Assembly: GCA_036154155.1 (NCBI GenBank) | Contig: JAYZLP010000003.1 | Coordinates: 1 to 29,150 of the forward strand | DNA: 29,150 nucleotides | Direction of reading: 5' to 3' | Source of the DNA: MGIIb-O5 sp036154155 | GTDB lineage: Archaea > Thermoplasmatota > Poseidoniia > Poseidoniales > Thalassarchaeaceae | Part shown: in pieces, positions 6,045 to 13,241 of the stretch | How the letters are laid out: every line of letters begins with the position of its first letter | Numbering within the stretch: the stretch's first letter is position 1 | Position numbers and translations under genes: made by a program | The notes under the pieces: generated by a model | Databases searched by the model: none | The model's input: only the letters and a program-made list of their open reading frames with translations | Told to the model about the DNA's origin: nothing

Positions 6045-8663
6045 TTAGAAGTCAAAGATACTACTCTGGCCCTTGGGCCTAGCCCCTTTCAGTAGCTCCT
6101 TTTCGTCCACGTCGAACGCTTCGGTGATGCGACCCAGTGACTTAGCGAGCCGCTTTGCGTAGTATTCTCTGTCATATTCAGGCGGCTCTCCGCCTATCTC
6201 GTCCACCAGCCAAGCACTGACCCCCAGCTTCTTCTCCCCTGGATCTGGCTCTGTGATGATGTAACCGACCTTCATTCCCGGAGTGAACTGGAGTCCCGCA
6301 TCTATTCTCTGCCTTGCCGCCCTCACATAGGGGAGCCCGTCTGGGTTCGAGTACACGCTGAAGTCCCACTCGTTCCTCTTCGAGTTCCACTTGCCCTTGC
6401 AAGATCGGCTGATAACAAGCCTGGAGGGGTCAACGCTCCCGCTTCTCACCTCGTCAATGGCCAACTTGGTCATGTTCACGGCCCCTTCCGTATCTCCATC
6501 CAGGAGCATCTCGAACATCTCAGTCATGGTCTCTGAAAGCAAGTCGAAGGAATCCGTCCTCCTTACCTCGTAGCCCCTTATGAGCATCTCCTCCCTTGGC
6601 CATACCACTCTTCCAACGTATCTTTTCTTGGCACCATGGCTGAAAAACGCCGAAAGAGCAGTTTCAAACTCCAACTCTGCGCCCTCTTTGGTGAACATCT
6701 GGGCTAGCCCCTCTCCGAACTCTAGGGTCTCGTCCCGGGCAGCGCTCCAGACTTCTGCTCCCTCGGCGTCATCCGGCTTGTTGGTGGGGGCCCCCTCGTC
6801 AACTGGGGATTTTACGAAAATGGAGTCGGTATCGGAGTATATCACGTCATTACCCCTTTCTTCTACTTGAGAGATAATCGCCTTGATGTTGTGTCTAGCC
6901 CACTCGGTAATGCTCGCCCCCAGGTCCGGGTGGGTGAACCTGTAGAAGCTGGATGCGAAGACCCCATAGAATGAATTCATCAGAATCTTGACCGCATATT
7001 GTAGCTGATCAAGAAGAAAGGCCTCGACCATATCGTTACTTGCCTGCGCCTGTTCCATTTCCTTCTTGTAGAGGTCCCTCTTTGCCATCAAGTCCTCAAG
7101 AAGCCTAGGGACCAGGCCGTTCATCTCTTCCTTTGACTTGTACCTGGTTCCAGTCGTCGGAGAGACGCTGTGAGAGGAATCTTCATGATCATCCCTTACG
7201 AGTGTGGTAGAGCATATGTTGTTACTGATCATTATCGAGGGGTACATCGATTTGAAGTCGAGAACAACCACCCATGGCTCCATCCCCGGCTCGACCTCAT
7301 GGACATAACCACCTGCTATCTGGTCCCTCTTCCTAGGTCCAGCGTTAGTCATTGGCACAGCTATCCCCTCCTTGTCGGCGAGCCTCATGACGAGGGAGTC
7401 TATCCATTGGCTCGTAGTCCCATTAGCTGCAGTCTCGACCGCGGTTAGGGAAACTGAAGCCAGGGCCTCTTTCCTGGCAATCGCTTTCAGGTGGCCTAGT
7501 ATGTCCAGGGGAAGGTGAGTGTCCCTCACGCAGTACTCCATGACAACGTCCGGCCTAGAGGCCCACTCCTCGTCCATCTTGCTCGCATCAACATCCAGCT
7601 TCTGCTTCCCCTCCTCGTCAGGCCACAGCAGTTGTGAGACATACCTCAGGGACTCCCTCTGTGGCCTCAGTGTCTGCCGCGCCTGCCACCATGCGTCCAT
7701 TGGTATTCTTCCAGGGATCCTCCAAACCCTGTTCTGCTGCCTCGTTGGGAATATCCTCTTTCCTTCGCCTTCGTTCATTGGGACCCTGCCCCATCCAAAC
7801 AGGGGCGATCTGTTGTACTTGGGTCGGGGACAGATCACCTCCGCCCGCTCCTCCATCCTCGGAAGATCGAAATTGTCGATGTTGTAGCCAGTTATGAAGT
7901 CGGGATCAGACTCCCTGACAAGTGAGGTCAGACCCTCCATTATCTCCCTCTCTTCACCCTTGAATTCATGCTCAGAACGCTCTCCAGCTCTATCCACCAC
8001 AGCAGCAGCGCACAGTATTCTGTTGGTAGCGATACTCGTCTCAAGGTCGAATGAGAAGGTGACGAAAGGAGCAGGGAAAGGCTCGGTTCTGGACAACCCC
8101 CCAAGCTCGCAGGAGACAATCATGTCTACGGGGTAAATCCCCGCTCCTCCCACATCGGCTATCGCAATCTCTGCTGCGTGCCTGTCTGTTGTCGAGTCAT
8201 TCTTCGCCTCTTCGGGGGCCCGTTCACCGGCCCAGAGAACCCTTCCCCTTGCGTTGATGTGGGGGCCGAGGTCGAGATCCAACATGAGTCGATTCTGGAA
8301 TGGGATATCCGCGCTTGTAACCTCCCAATCCTCCAGCTTCTTCCTGAGCCTCCTGACGGAATATGGCTGGTCGGCGTACACCCTCCAATGCCTCTTCTCT
8401 CCATGCCTCGTCCACTTTGTAACGGGGCCCTCGATATCAACCACCTCCGAGATAGACAGAACACCATCCAAACTCACCTCCTCGTCTGGCCGAGGGGCTC
8501 CACGGAGGGCTATGTCGAAGTACGGACGGAGCCCGTTAACTAGCAGGACAACGGAATGACCTGCTTGAGAGCGGCACCACAGTTCTACTGTAGTTCTGGG
8601 GGGTTTCGAGTCGATAGACTGGTACGAACCGGAGATTATGCACATCCTCTCCTCCCACTCCAT
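6045..8663 (-). CDS. polB: DNA polymerase family B (PolB1-like) with intact proofreading exonuclease
   Basis: This is a replicative or repair B-family polymerase of 872 residues. The 3'-5' exonuclease motifs are intact: Exo I SFDLETS (206-208 is DLE), Exo II YNIDNFDLP (about 260) and Exo III YCVRDTHLPLD (about 387). Polymerase region II is DFKSMYPSIMISNN (469-482), region III is around KILMNSFYGVFAS (559-571), and region I is IYSDTDSIFV (608-617), with both catalytic Asp. The common intein insertion points in regions I, II and III are uninterrupted. The extreme C-terminus reads GQSSIFDF, a plausible PIP box for sliding-clamp binding. The start ATG 8663 follows GAGGCGAG on the minus strand. 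The gene is divergent from ilvE across a 140-bp gap. Confidence 0.96.
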   Translation of the reverse strand: MEWEERMCIISGSYQSIDSKPPRTTVELWCRSQAGHSVVLLVNGLRPYFDIALRGAPRPDEEVSLDGVLSISEVVDIEGPVTKWTRHGEKRHWRVYADQPYSVRRLRKKLEDWEVTSADIPFQNRLMLDLDLGPHINARGRVLWAGERAPEEAKNDSTTDRHAAEIAIADVGGAGIYPVDMIVSCELGGLSRTEPFPAPFVTFSFDLETSIATNRILCAAAVVDRAGERSEHEFKGEEREIMEGLTSLVRESDPDFITGYNIDNFDLPRMEERAEVICPRPKYNRSPLFGWGRVPMNEGEGKRIFPTRQQNRVWRIPGRIPMDAWWQARQTLRPQRESLRYVSQLLWPDEEGKQKLDVDASKMDEEWASRPDVVMEYCVRDTHLPLDILGHLKAIARKEALASVSLTAVETAANGTTSQWIDSLVMRLADKEGIAVPMTNAGPRKRDQIAGGYVHEVEPGMEPWVVVLDFKSMYPSIMISNNICSTTLVRDDHEDSSHSVSPTTGTRYKSKEEMNGLVPRLLEDLMAKRDLYKKEMEQAQASNDMVEAFLLDQLQYAVKILMNSFYGVFASSFYRFTHPDLGASITEWARHNIKAIISQVEERGNDVIYSDTDSIFVKSPVDEGAPTNKPDDAEGAEVWSAARDETLEFGEGLAQMFTKEGAELEFETALSAFFSHGAKKRYVGRVVWPREEMLIRGYEVRRTDSFDLLSETMTEMFEMLLDGDTEGAVNMTKLAIDEVRSGSVDPSRLVISRSCKGKWNSKRNEWDFSVYSNPDGLPYVRAARQRIDAGLQFTPGMKVGYIITEPDPGEKKLGVSAWLVDEIGGEPPEYDREYYAKRLAKSLGRITEAFDVDEKELLKGARPKGQSSIFDF

Positions 8664-8803
8664 CCGCTCGCCTCGCTCTCAGCAGGTAACTGACTGCCTT
8701 CAAACTATGTCCCAGCGAGGGGCCATAACGATGTCGGGAGGGAATCCTTGCGCAATCGTTGAAAGCCGACTCGCTTCCGTGACATACGTCTGGAGCTGGA
8801 ATC
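8664..8803. promoter_or_regulatory. Divergent polB/ilvE intergenic region
   Basis: This 140-bp gap must hold the polB promoter (minus strand) and the ilvE promoter (plus strand). I see a GGAG at 8792-8795 eight bases before the ilvE TTG start, and GAGGCGAG just upstream of the polB ATG. No convincing TATA box or hairpin stands out. Confidence 0.3.
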
Positions 8804-9826
8804 TTGGCAGAAGACCGACCGGAAATCGACTGGGATGCCCTGACTTTCAGCTTCACCGAGACCGACAGGATGTACGTCGCCAAGTGCAAAACCGGCGAGG
8901 AGTGGTCCCCTGGTTCGATGAGGGACTTCGAGGATCTAAGGATGTCTCCAGCGGCCGGCGTTATCAACTACGGGCAAGGCCTCTTCGAGGGGTTGAAGGC
9001 TCAGCGAGCAGCTGACGGAAACGTCGTTTTGTTCCGTCCTGAGCATAATGCCAGGAGGGCGCAAGAAGGCGCAAGAAGGCTCGGCATGCCACCGGTCCCA
9101 GAGGAGATGTTCCTAGATGCGGTCAAGCAGACCGTCAGGGAGAACCTGCGCTGGGTCCCGCCAATGGGCAAGGGAGCGCTATACATCAGACCGCTCCTGA
9201 TGGGCAGCGGCCCCATTCTCGGGGTCGCACCGGCCCCTGAATACACCTTCTTGGTATTCGTGTCGCCCGTTGGCCCATACTTCAAGGGTGGAATAACCCC
9301 TACTTCACTCAGAGTATCCGATGAGTTCCACAGGGCCGCCCCGGGTGGCTCAGGGGGTGTCAAAGCAATAGGAAACTACGCCCCTGGAATGATACCATCG
9401 AAGATGGCGAAGAAGGAAGGCTACTCCGAGATAATCTACCTCGATGCCGCCAATCACAAGTACATCGAGGAAGTCGGCGCAGCCAACTTCTTCTGCGTCA
9501 CGGGTGGGAAGGTATCGACCCCAGAGCTCACAGGAACCATACTCCCTGGCATTACTAGGTCCTCAATCATCGAGCTAGCCAGATCCAGAGGCTACGAGGT
9601 AACCGAGGAGAAAGTGGAAGTCGGCTATGCGATGGACGCCGACGAGTGCTTCTGCGTAGGCACAGCAGCGGTGGTCTCATCCATAGGGAAGATCCAGCAT
9701 GGGGACAGGGTCGTGGAATACTGCGGGGGCAAGGTCGGACCCGTTACAATGCAGCTGTACGATGAGCTAACGGCAATACAGCAGAGAAGGGCCCCAGACG
9801 AGTTCGGGTGGACCATGACCGTATAG
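8804..9826 (+). CDS. ilvE: Branched-chain amino acid aminotransferase (class IV, PLP)
   Basis: The enzyme interconverts leucine, isoleucine and valine with their 2-keto acids using 2-oxoglutarate/glutamate. The PLP lysine is in GGVKAIGNYAPGM (Lys about 187). Further family hallmarks are VINYGQGLFEGLKA near residue 55, RPLLMGSGPILG, the EVGAANFF motif, and a C-terminal GTAAVVSSIGKI. The 340 residues and the opening IDWDALTFSFTETDRMYV match the longer eukaryote/bacterial type II branch rather than short archaeal IlvE. No ATG lies between the upstream in-frame stop (8780) and the domain start, so the TTG at 8804 is the only fitting start. It is supported by GGAG eight bases upstream. It is followed 44 bp later by the small zinc-ribbon gene. 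Confidence 0.94.
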   Translation: MAEDRPEIDWDALTFSFTETDRMYVAKCKTGEEWSPGSMRDFEDLRMSPAAGVINYGQGLFEGLKAQRAADGNVVLFRPEHNARRAQEGARRLGMPPVPEEMFLDAVKQTVRENLRWVPPMGKGALYIRPLLMGSGPILGVAPAPEYTFLVFVSPVGPYFKGGITPTSLRVSDEFHRAAPGGSGGVKAIGNYAPGMIPSKMAKKEGYSEIIYLDAANHKYIEEVGAANFFCVTGGKVSTPELTGTILPGITRSSIIELARSRGYEVTEEKVEVGYAMDADECFCVGTAAVVSSIGKIQHGDRVVEYCGGKVGPVTMQLYDELTAIQQRRAPDEFGWTMTV

Positions 9827-9848
9827 TGACGAGTCATAATCAATATAC

Positions 9849-9869
9849 ACCGAGAGGCTATGCCTCGGT
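9849..9869 (+). promoter_or_regulatory. Hairpin immediately upstream of small Cys-rich protein gene
   Basis: ACCG-AG-AGGC, a TAT loop, then GCCT-CGGT form an eight-pair stem with a two-base bulge. It ends two bases before the ATG at 9871 and begins 23 bases after the ilvE stop. It could end ilvE transcripts, or fold over the start region of the next gene; the SD-like GAGAGG (9852-9857) lies inside the stem. An A/T-rich CAATATACA just before it (9841-9849) could also be a TATA element. Confidence 0.4.
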
Positions 9870-9870
9870 C

Positions 9871-10065
9871 ATGATTCAGTATTCATGTGCGTCCTGCGGG
9901 ATGGGCGTAATAGGAATGAGGTGCGCAGCATGCAACGAGGAACTGGTGCCAGACACCATAACCACGGCCGACGGCCGTGTGGTCTCGGTGGCAAGATGCC
10001 CGGACGGGTGTGGCAAGATAAAGTCGCCAATGTGCTGTGGTTCGGATATGACCTGTCAGGTCTGA
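9871..10065 (+). CDS. Small Cys-rich zinc-ribbon-like protein (64 aa), function unknown
   Basis: I do not recognise a named family. The protein carries four Cys pairs: CASC, CAAC, CPDGC and MCCGSDMTC. That would suit two zinc ribbons or knuckles. The segment CGKIKSPMCCGSDM near the C-terminus looks like a conserved signature. A longer frame begins at 9808 inside ilvE, but ATG 9871 opens directly at the first ribbon (MIQYSCASC), so I use it. It follows ilvE on the same strand after a hairpin and is convergent, six bases apart, with a 48-residue minus-strand ORF. Cytoplasmic metal binding is inferred from the cysteines only. Confidence 0.7.
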   Translation: MIQYSCASCGMGVIGMRCAACNEELVPDTITTADGRVVSVARCPDGCGKIKSPMCCGSDMTCQV

Positions 10066-10071
10066 AAAACC

Positions 10072-10218
10072 TCATTGCTCGATTGAGACAACCCATACGC
10101 TGCTCTCCTCGTCAAACTCTGGCTGGGGGATCTCAGTGTGCTCGATGATGCATGAAAACACAAGCCTCCAGTATGTCTCGTACGCGCCCTCGATGCTTGA
10201 TGAGTAGTATGTTATCAC
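10072..10218 (-). CDS. Small ORF (48 aa) with strong coding bias, function unknown
   Basis: In the gap between the Cys-rich protein and the S15-type hydrolase, the minus strand holds an open frame from GTG 10218 to TGA 10072. The codons favour G/C at the third position (TAC, ATC, GAG, AGC, GTC), as in neighbouring genes. The product is acidic and aromatic-rich, with segments ITYYSSSIEGAYETYWRLVF and PQPEFDEESSVWVVSIEQ. A TAG lies seven codons upstream of the GTG and no ATG is available. So this is either a full-length small protein with a GTG start or the surviving 3' part of a larger gene. The nearest SD-like GGAG is 14 bases upstream, rather far. Transcription may start just before the GTG. 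Confidence 0.5.
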   Translation of the reverse strand: MITYYSSSIEGAYETYWRLVFSCIIEHTEIPQPEFDEESSVWVVSIEQ

Positions 10219-10309
10219 AGAAGACGAACTATCTCCCTACATCGGTAATAGCGTTATTGCTCGGTCCGACGTGAAAGTGATTAATTCCATAATGTGAAGA
10301 TTATGATGA

Positions 10310-12337
10310 TTGGATTCAAGGGGTAGCCATTCTCCCACGTGTCTGATGGGCGAGGAGTGCTGCGGCCACGACCATGCCTCAGATGGCCACGCGCATGCGA
10401 AGAAAGGGGAGCCGGGCTCCCCCGTCCTGGAGGCAGAGCTGTTTCTGATAGAAGACCTCCCAGAAGAGGATTCAGAGAACTCCAAGACATGGAAAATTGG
10501 GTCTCCTCACATCCTGATACCGGCCGCATTCGCGGTAGCAGTAGTGGCACTCCTTCTGGCGGTAGTAGTCCAGTCAGTCATTTTCGACCAGATCAAGGAC
10601 GAGATAAAGAAGGATCTCGGCATCTACGAGAGAGTTCCCGTATGGGAACGCTCTGAGTGGCCCTACATCACATCGCAGAACAACTCGTTCGTTATGGAAA
10701 TAGGGCCCTACTCGGTCCTCGAGACAGACAACGAGTGGAACTCAACCCATCATTTCGTCGAGTTCACACTGCCGATGTCCGAGGGTGGGGCAGCCCCTGA
10801 CGGAAAGGTCAGCCTAGGGCTCTGGCTCCCGGATGTACCAGAGGGCACCAAGGTCCCTGTGATAGCAGAGTTCGGGCCATACTTCGATGAGCCATCGGTT
10901 GAGACCGGACCAGTCGAACAGCCCGGAACTTGGCTTGGTAGCATGATCATCGATCAGATACTGCCTCACGGATTCGCCTTCGCGCAGGTCTCGGTGATGG
11001 GAACGGGACGTTCCAATCATTGCATGGATTTGATGGGCAACGCAGAGCAGCTCGGGGTCGATGCTGCTGTTACTTGGCTAGGGACTCAGGACTGGTCAAA
11101 CGGGCGCGTAGCCATGATTGGCAAGTCGTACGACGGATCAACTCCGTGGCAGGCAGCCATGTTCGGCAACGAGCACCTCTCCACTATCGTACCCATATCC
11201 GGTCTCATTGGAGTAATGGAGCTGATGTGGAAGAACGGCTCCTCCGAGGCCCGAGCACCGATAATGCACAACGGCGTCTACGGCTCGTACGGAATCGATG
11301 GCGACACTGAGGACATCGGTAACCTGTGTCCCGACTACATCATCGGACCCGGCACTGGGGTTGCTGCTTGGATGTGGGGAGGGGAAGCCGCAGGGAACTA
11401 TTGGGGAGAGAGGTACTTCCTCGATCGCGTGCTCGAGAATTACGAGGGTTCGGTTTACCTAATCCAGGGAATGCATGACTGGAACGTAGATCCTCACATG
11501 GCGGTCCCAGTGATTAACCAACTGAAGGACGTCGGCATAGAGGCAAAGGGGCTCTTCGGACAGTGGGATCACGATTACCCCGACCGTCCTACTTACCACT
11601 TCGACAGATCAGGCGAGGGTCGCGGGCGCGAGGCATTCTCTCAGATGACACGATTTGATTGGATGCAGGATCTGCTTGAGTGGTTTGATTACTATTTGCT
11701 GGACGAGGGCGATAAGCCAGGGCTCTGGATCGAGATTCAGACTAATCAGGGACAGTGGCGTCTGGAGGATCGCTACCCTCCTGAGGGCATGAATACACTA
11801 GCCCTTGATCTGGGAGGGGCCCTGTCGAACATCGGTGGCACGACAAACATCCTGCCAACCGCCTCAACTGGCCCAGTATACGAGACTGCACCTTTGGAAG
11901 AAGGAATCTGGATAGCCGGGCTTCCCAGGCTCCACATAGACGTGAATACAGCCACAGTGGGCGGACAGATATACGCGCTACTCGAGGATTGCGACGAGAC
12001 CGGGCAATGCATCCACATAGGCCACGCAATCATGGATCTGCGGTATCATGAGGGTGGCAATGAGGAGCAGACTTGGATACCCATGCTACAGACAATCAAT
12101 GCTAAGATGGAGTTCTTTGCAATGGACGTTCAGATTGAAGCAGGCCATACTATCCGACTGAGCCTCTCCAGCACCGGGGAGGACTACCTGCCCGCTTCTA
12201 CGAGCTCAGTTGTCACGGTGCAGGAGGGACAGACCTCAAATTTGCTTCTGGATCTGATAGACCCGAGCGAGAAGGTGCTCTTCGACCCACCATATTGCAT
12301 GAGCCCAATCTGCATCGAGCAAGGTGCGGTTACTTGA
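10310..12337 (+). CDS. Membrane-anchored CocE/NonD-type alpha/beta hydrolase (peptidase S15-like)
   Basis: The N-terminal 60 residues are hydrophilic with a Cys/His cluster (ECCGHDHASDGHAHA at 16-30). One membrane helix follows (about 66-92, with AFAVAVVALLLAVVV). The S15-type alpha/beta hydrolase then lies outside the membrane. The nucleophile is Ser273 in MIGKSYDGS. The acid is probably Asp389 in GMHDWNVD and the His is 420 in GQWDHDYPD, each in the order expected for X-Pro dipeptidyl-peptidase and cocaine-esterase relatives. Residues about 470-660 form the jelly-roll XPDAP_C domain. Substrate (peptide or ester) cannot be read from sequence. Start is TTG 10310; ATG 10346 (MGEECC) is an equally good alternative and keeps the metal-like cluster. 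The last 8 bp overlap the convergent L24e gene. Confidence 0.85.
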   Translation: MDSRGSHSPTCLMGEECCGHDHASDGHAHAKKGEPGSPVLEAELFLIEDLPEEDSENSKTWKIGSPHILIPAAFAVAVVALLLAVVVQSVIFDQIKDEIKKDLGIYERVPVWERSEWPYITSQNNSFVMEIGPYSVLETDNEWNSTHHFVEFTLPMSEGGAAPDGKVSLGLWLPDVPEGTKVPVIAEFGPYFDEPSVETGPVEQPGTWLGSMIIDQILPHGFAFAQVSVMGTGRSNHCMDLMGNAEQLGVDAAVTWLGTQDWSNGRVAMIGKSYDGSTPWQAAMFGNEHLSTIVPISGLIGVMELMWKNGSSEARAPIMHNGVYGSYGIDGDTEDIGNLCPDYIIGPGTGVAAWMWGGEAAGNYWGERYFLDRVLENYEGSVYLIQGMHDWNVDPHMAVPVINQLKDVGIEAKGLFGQWDHDYPDRPTYHFDRSGEGRGREAFSQMTRFDWMQDLLEWFDYYLLDEGDKPGLWIEIQTNQGQWRLEDRYPPEGMNTLALDLGGALSNIGGTTNILPTASTGPVYETAPLEEGIWIAGLPRLHIDVNTATVGGQIYALLEDCDETGQCIHIGHAIMDLRYHEGGNEEQTWIPMLQTINAKMEFFAMDVQIEAGHTIRLSLSSTGEDYLPASTSSVVTVQEGQTSNLLLDLIDPSEKVLFDPPYCMSPICIEQGAVT

Positions 12338-12521
12338 TGCCGCCCTTCTCGTAGCGCTGGGTCCACTTCAGCCTTCGAGGGTTCCTCTTGAGCTTCAGTG
12401 CATTCTTGCGAGCCTTGCTGTCCCTGAACCACATAACCGAGCCATCCCTCTTGATGTACATCAGCCCAGTGCCGGGCTCAATCTCCTCACTGGTGAAGCT
12501 GCAGATCCTCGTTTCTGGCAT
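12330..12521 (-). CDS. rpl24e: 50S ribosomal protein L24e (eL24)
   Basis: The family is recognisable from ICSFTSEEIEPGTGLMYI, then SVMWFRDSKARKNALKLKRN and RRLKWTQRYEKG. At 63 residues it is the standard archaeal size. Only one Cys of the usual zinc-ribbon set is clear (Cys7), so metal binding may be reduced. The ATG is preceded by AGGTGA six bases away, and that SD overlaps the stop codon of S28e, so the two are probably translationally linked. It is the last gene of the L7Ae-S28e-L24e unit. Its stop overlaps the convergent hydrolase by 8 bp. Confidence 0.94.
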   Translation of the reverse strand: MPETRICSFTSEEIEPGTGLMYIKRDGSVMWFRDSKARKNALKLKRNPRRLKWTQRYEKGGIK

Positions 12522-12531
12522 CTCAAATCAC

Positions 12532-12750
12532 CTAACGTGTACCCAGCCTTCTGGCCTCTCGGCCAGTGTCCCTAAGCATCAGGATATCTCCGACGCGGAC
12601 CGGCCCTAGGACGTTCCTGGAGATGATCCTTCCAATGTCTCTTGGATTGTTCGAATCGTCTACCCTCACCTTGACTTGGATAGCCTCTCCACTCATCCCT
12701 GTCCTACCGACGATCTCAACAACCTCAGCAGGCCATGATTCCTGAGCCAC
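12532..12750 (-). CDS. rps28e: 30S ribosomal protein S28e (eS28)
   Basis: The 72-residue protein shows the family core AEVVEIVGRTGMSGEAIQV, DIGRIISRNVLGPVRVGDIL and the invariant tail LRDTGREARRL. The start is GTG at 12750, with GGAGG nine bases upstream. It sits between L7Ae (19 bp upstream) and L24e (10 bp downstream), the conserved archaeal order L7Ae-S28e-L24e. Confidence 0.96.
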   Translation of the reverse strand: MAQESWPAEVVEIVGRTGMSGEAIQVKVRVDDSNNPRDIGRIISRNVLGPVRVGDILMLRDTGREARRLGTR

Positions 12751-12769
12751 TATGTCCAGCCTCCTTCAT

Positions 12770-13150
12770 TCAATTCGAGAGAGTCTCGTAGTGTCCCTTG
12801 ACCTCGTTGAAGCGATCTTGAGCCTCTTTGTCGACATCCAATACCGCTATGGCAGCAGTCCTTGTTCCTGCTGTCATTCCAGCCGAGTCGGCTAGGTAGC
12901 CCTGGTCTTCGACGTAGATGAATGGGATATTCTTCTCCTTGCAGATCATTGGGACGTGAGCAAGAAGCTCCCCTGGATTGACGTTCTCAGCCATTACGAC
13001 CATTACGGCACTTCCGCGCTCTGCAGCCTTGGTGACCTCGTTCGCACCCTTCTTGATGCGGCCTTTGCCATCCTTGCCAATTGCCTTCACAAGTTCGTAA
13101 ACTTGTTCTTGTACGTCTTTCGGGGTCTCAAATGCTATGTGAACACTCAT
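12770..13150 (-). CDS. rpl7ae: 50S ribosomal protein L7Ae
   Basis: This RNA-binding protein recognises kink-turns in 23S rRNA and in C/D and H/ACA guide RNAs, and is a component of archaeal RNase P. Diagnostic segments are KGANEVTKAAERGSAVMVV, the NVNPGELLAHVPMICKEKNI block and PFIYVEDQGYLADSAG. A longer frame starts at 13207, but the ATG at 13150 (MSVHIAFETP) matches the family N-terminus. It is preceded by GAGGAGAT with about six bases spacing, so I use it (126 aa). A strong TATA element lies upstream. This gene leads the three-gene ribosomal unit. Confidence 0.96.
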   Translation of the reverse strand: MSVHIAFETPKDVQEQVYELVKAIGKDGKGRIKKGANEVTKAAERGSAVMVVMAENVNPGELLAHVPMICKEKNIPFIYVEDQGYLADSAGMTAGTRTAAIAVLDVDKEAQDRFNEVKGHYETLSN

Positions 13151-13194
13151 TGGAACATCTCCTCGTGTTGGGTAAGCCGGCGCAGGACATGGCT

Positions 13195-13202
13195 GATATA
13201 AA
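13195..13202 (-). promoter_or_regulatory. TATA box of the L7Ae-S28e-L24e unit
   Basis: The minus strand reads TTTATATC within GCGTTTATATCAGCC, an excellent archaeal TATA element. It lies 45 bases upstream of the L7Ae ATG. A transcription start near 13170 would give a leader of about 20 bases containing the SD. Confidence 0.65.
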
Positions 13203-13241
13203 CGCAACGTATTGGAAGACGCAGGAGGCGAGACCGAGAAA

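Noticed and set aside
8164..8560. Several overlapping frames opposite and beside the N-terminal part of polB.
   Set aside because: They are shadows in other frames of a gene with intact domain structure.
6045..8663. Possible intein in PolB.
   Set aside because: The usual insertion points at regions I, II and III (YSDTDS, DFKSMYPSI, KILMNSFYG) are continuous.
9061..9080. A perfect tandem 10-bp repeat (GCAAGAAGGC twice).
   Set aside because: It is inside ilvE, is not a multiple of three, and encodes ordinary helix residues. Probably chance from Arg/Ala/Glu/Gly codons.
13151..13207. A 19-residue upstream extension of L7Ae.
   Set aside because: The family start is MSVHIAFETP at 13150 with a good SD. 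The TATA element lies inside the proposed extension.
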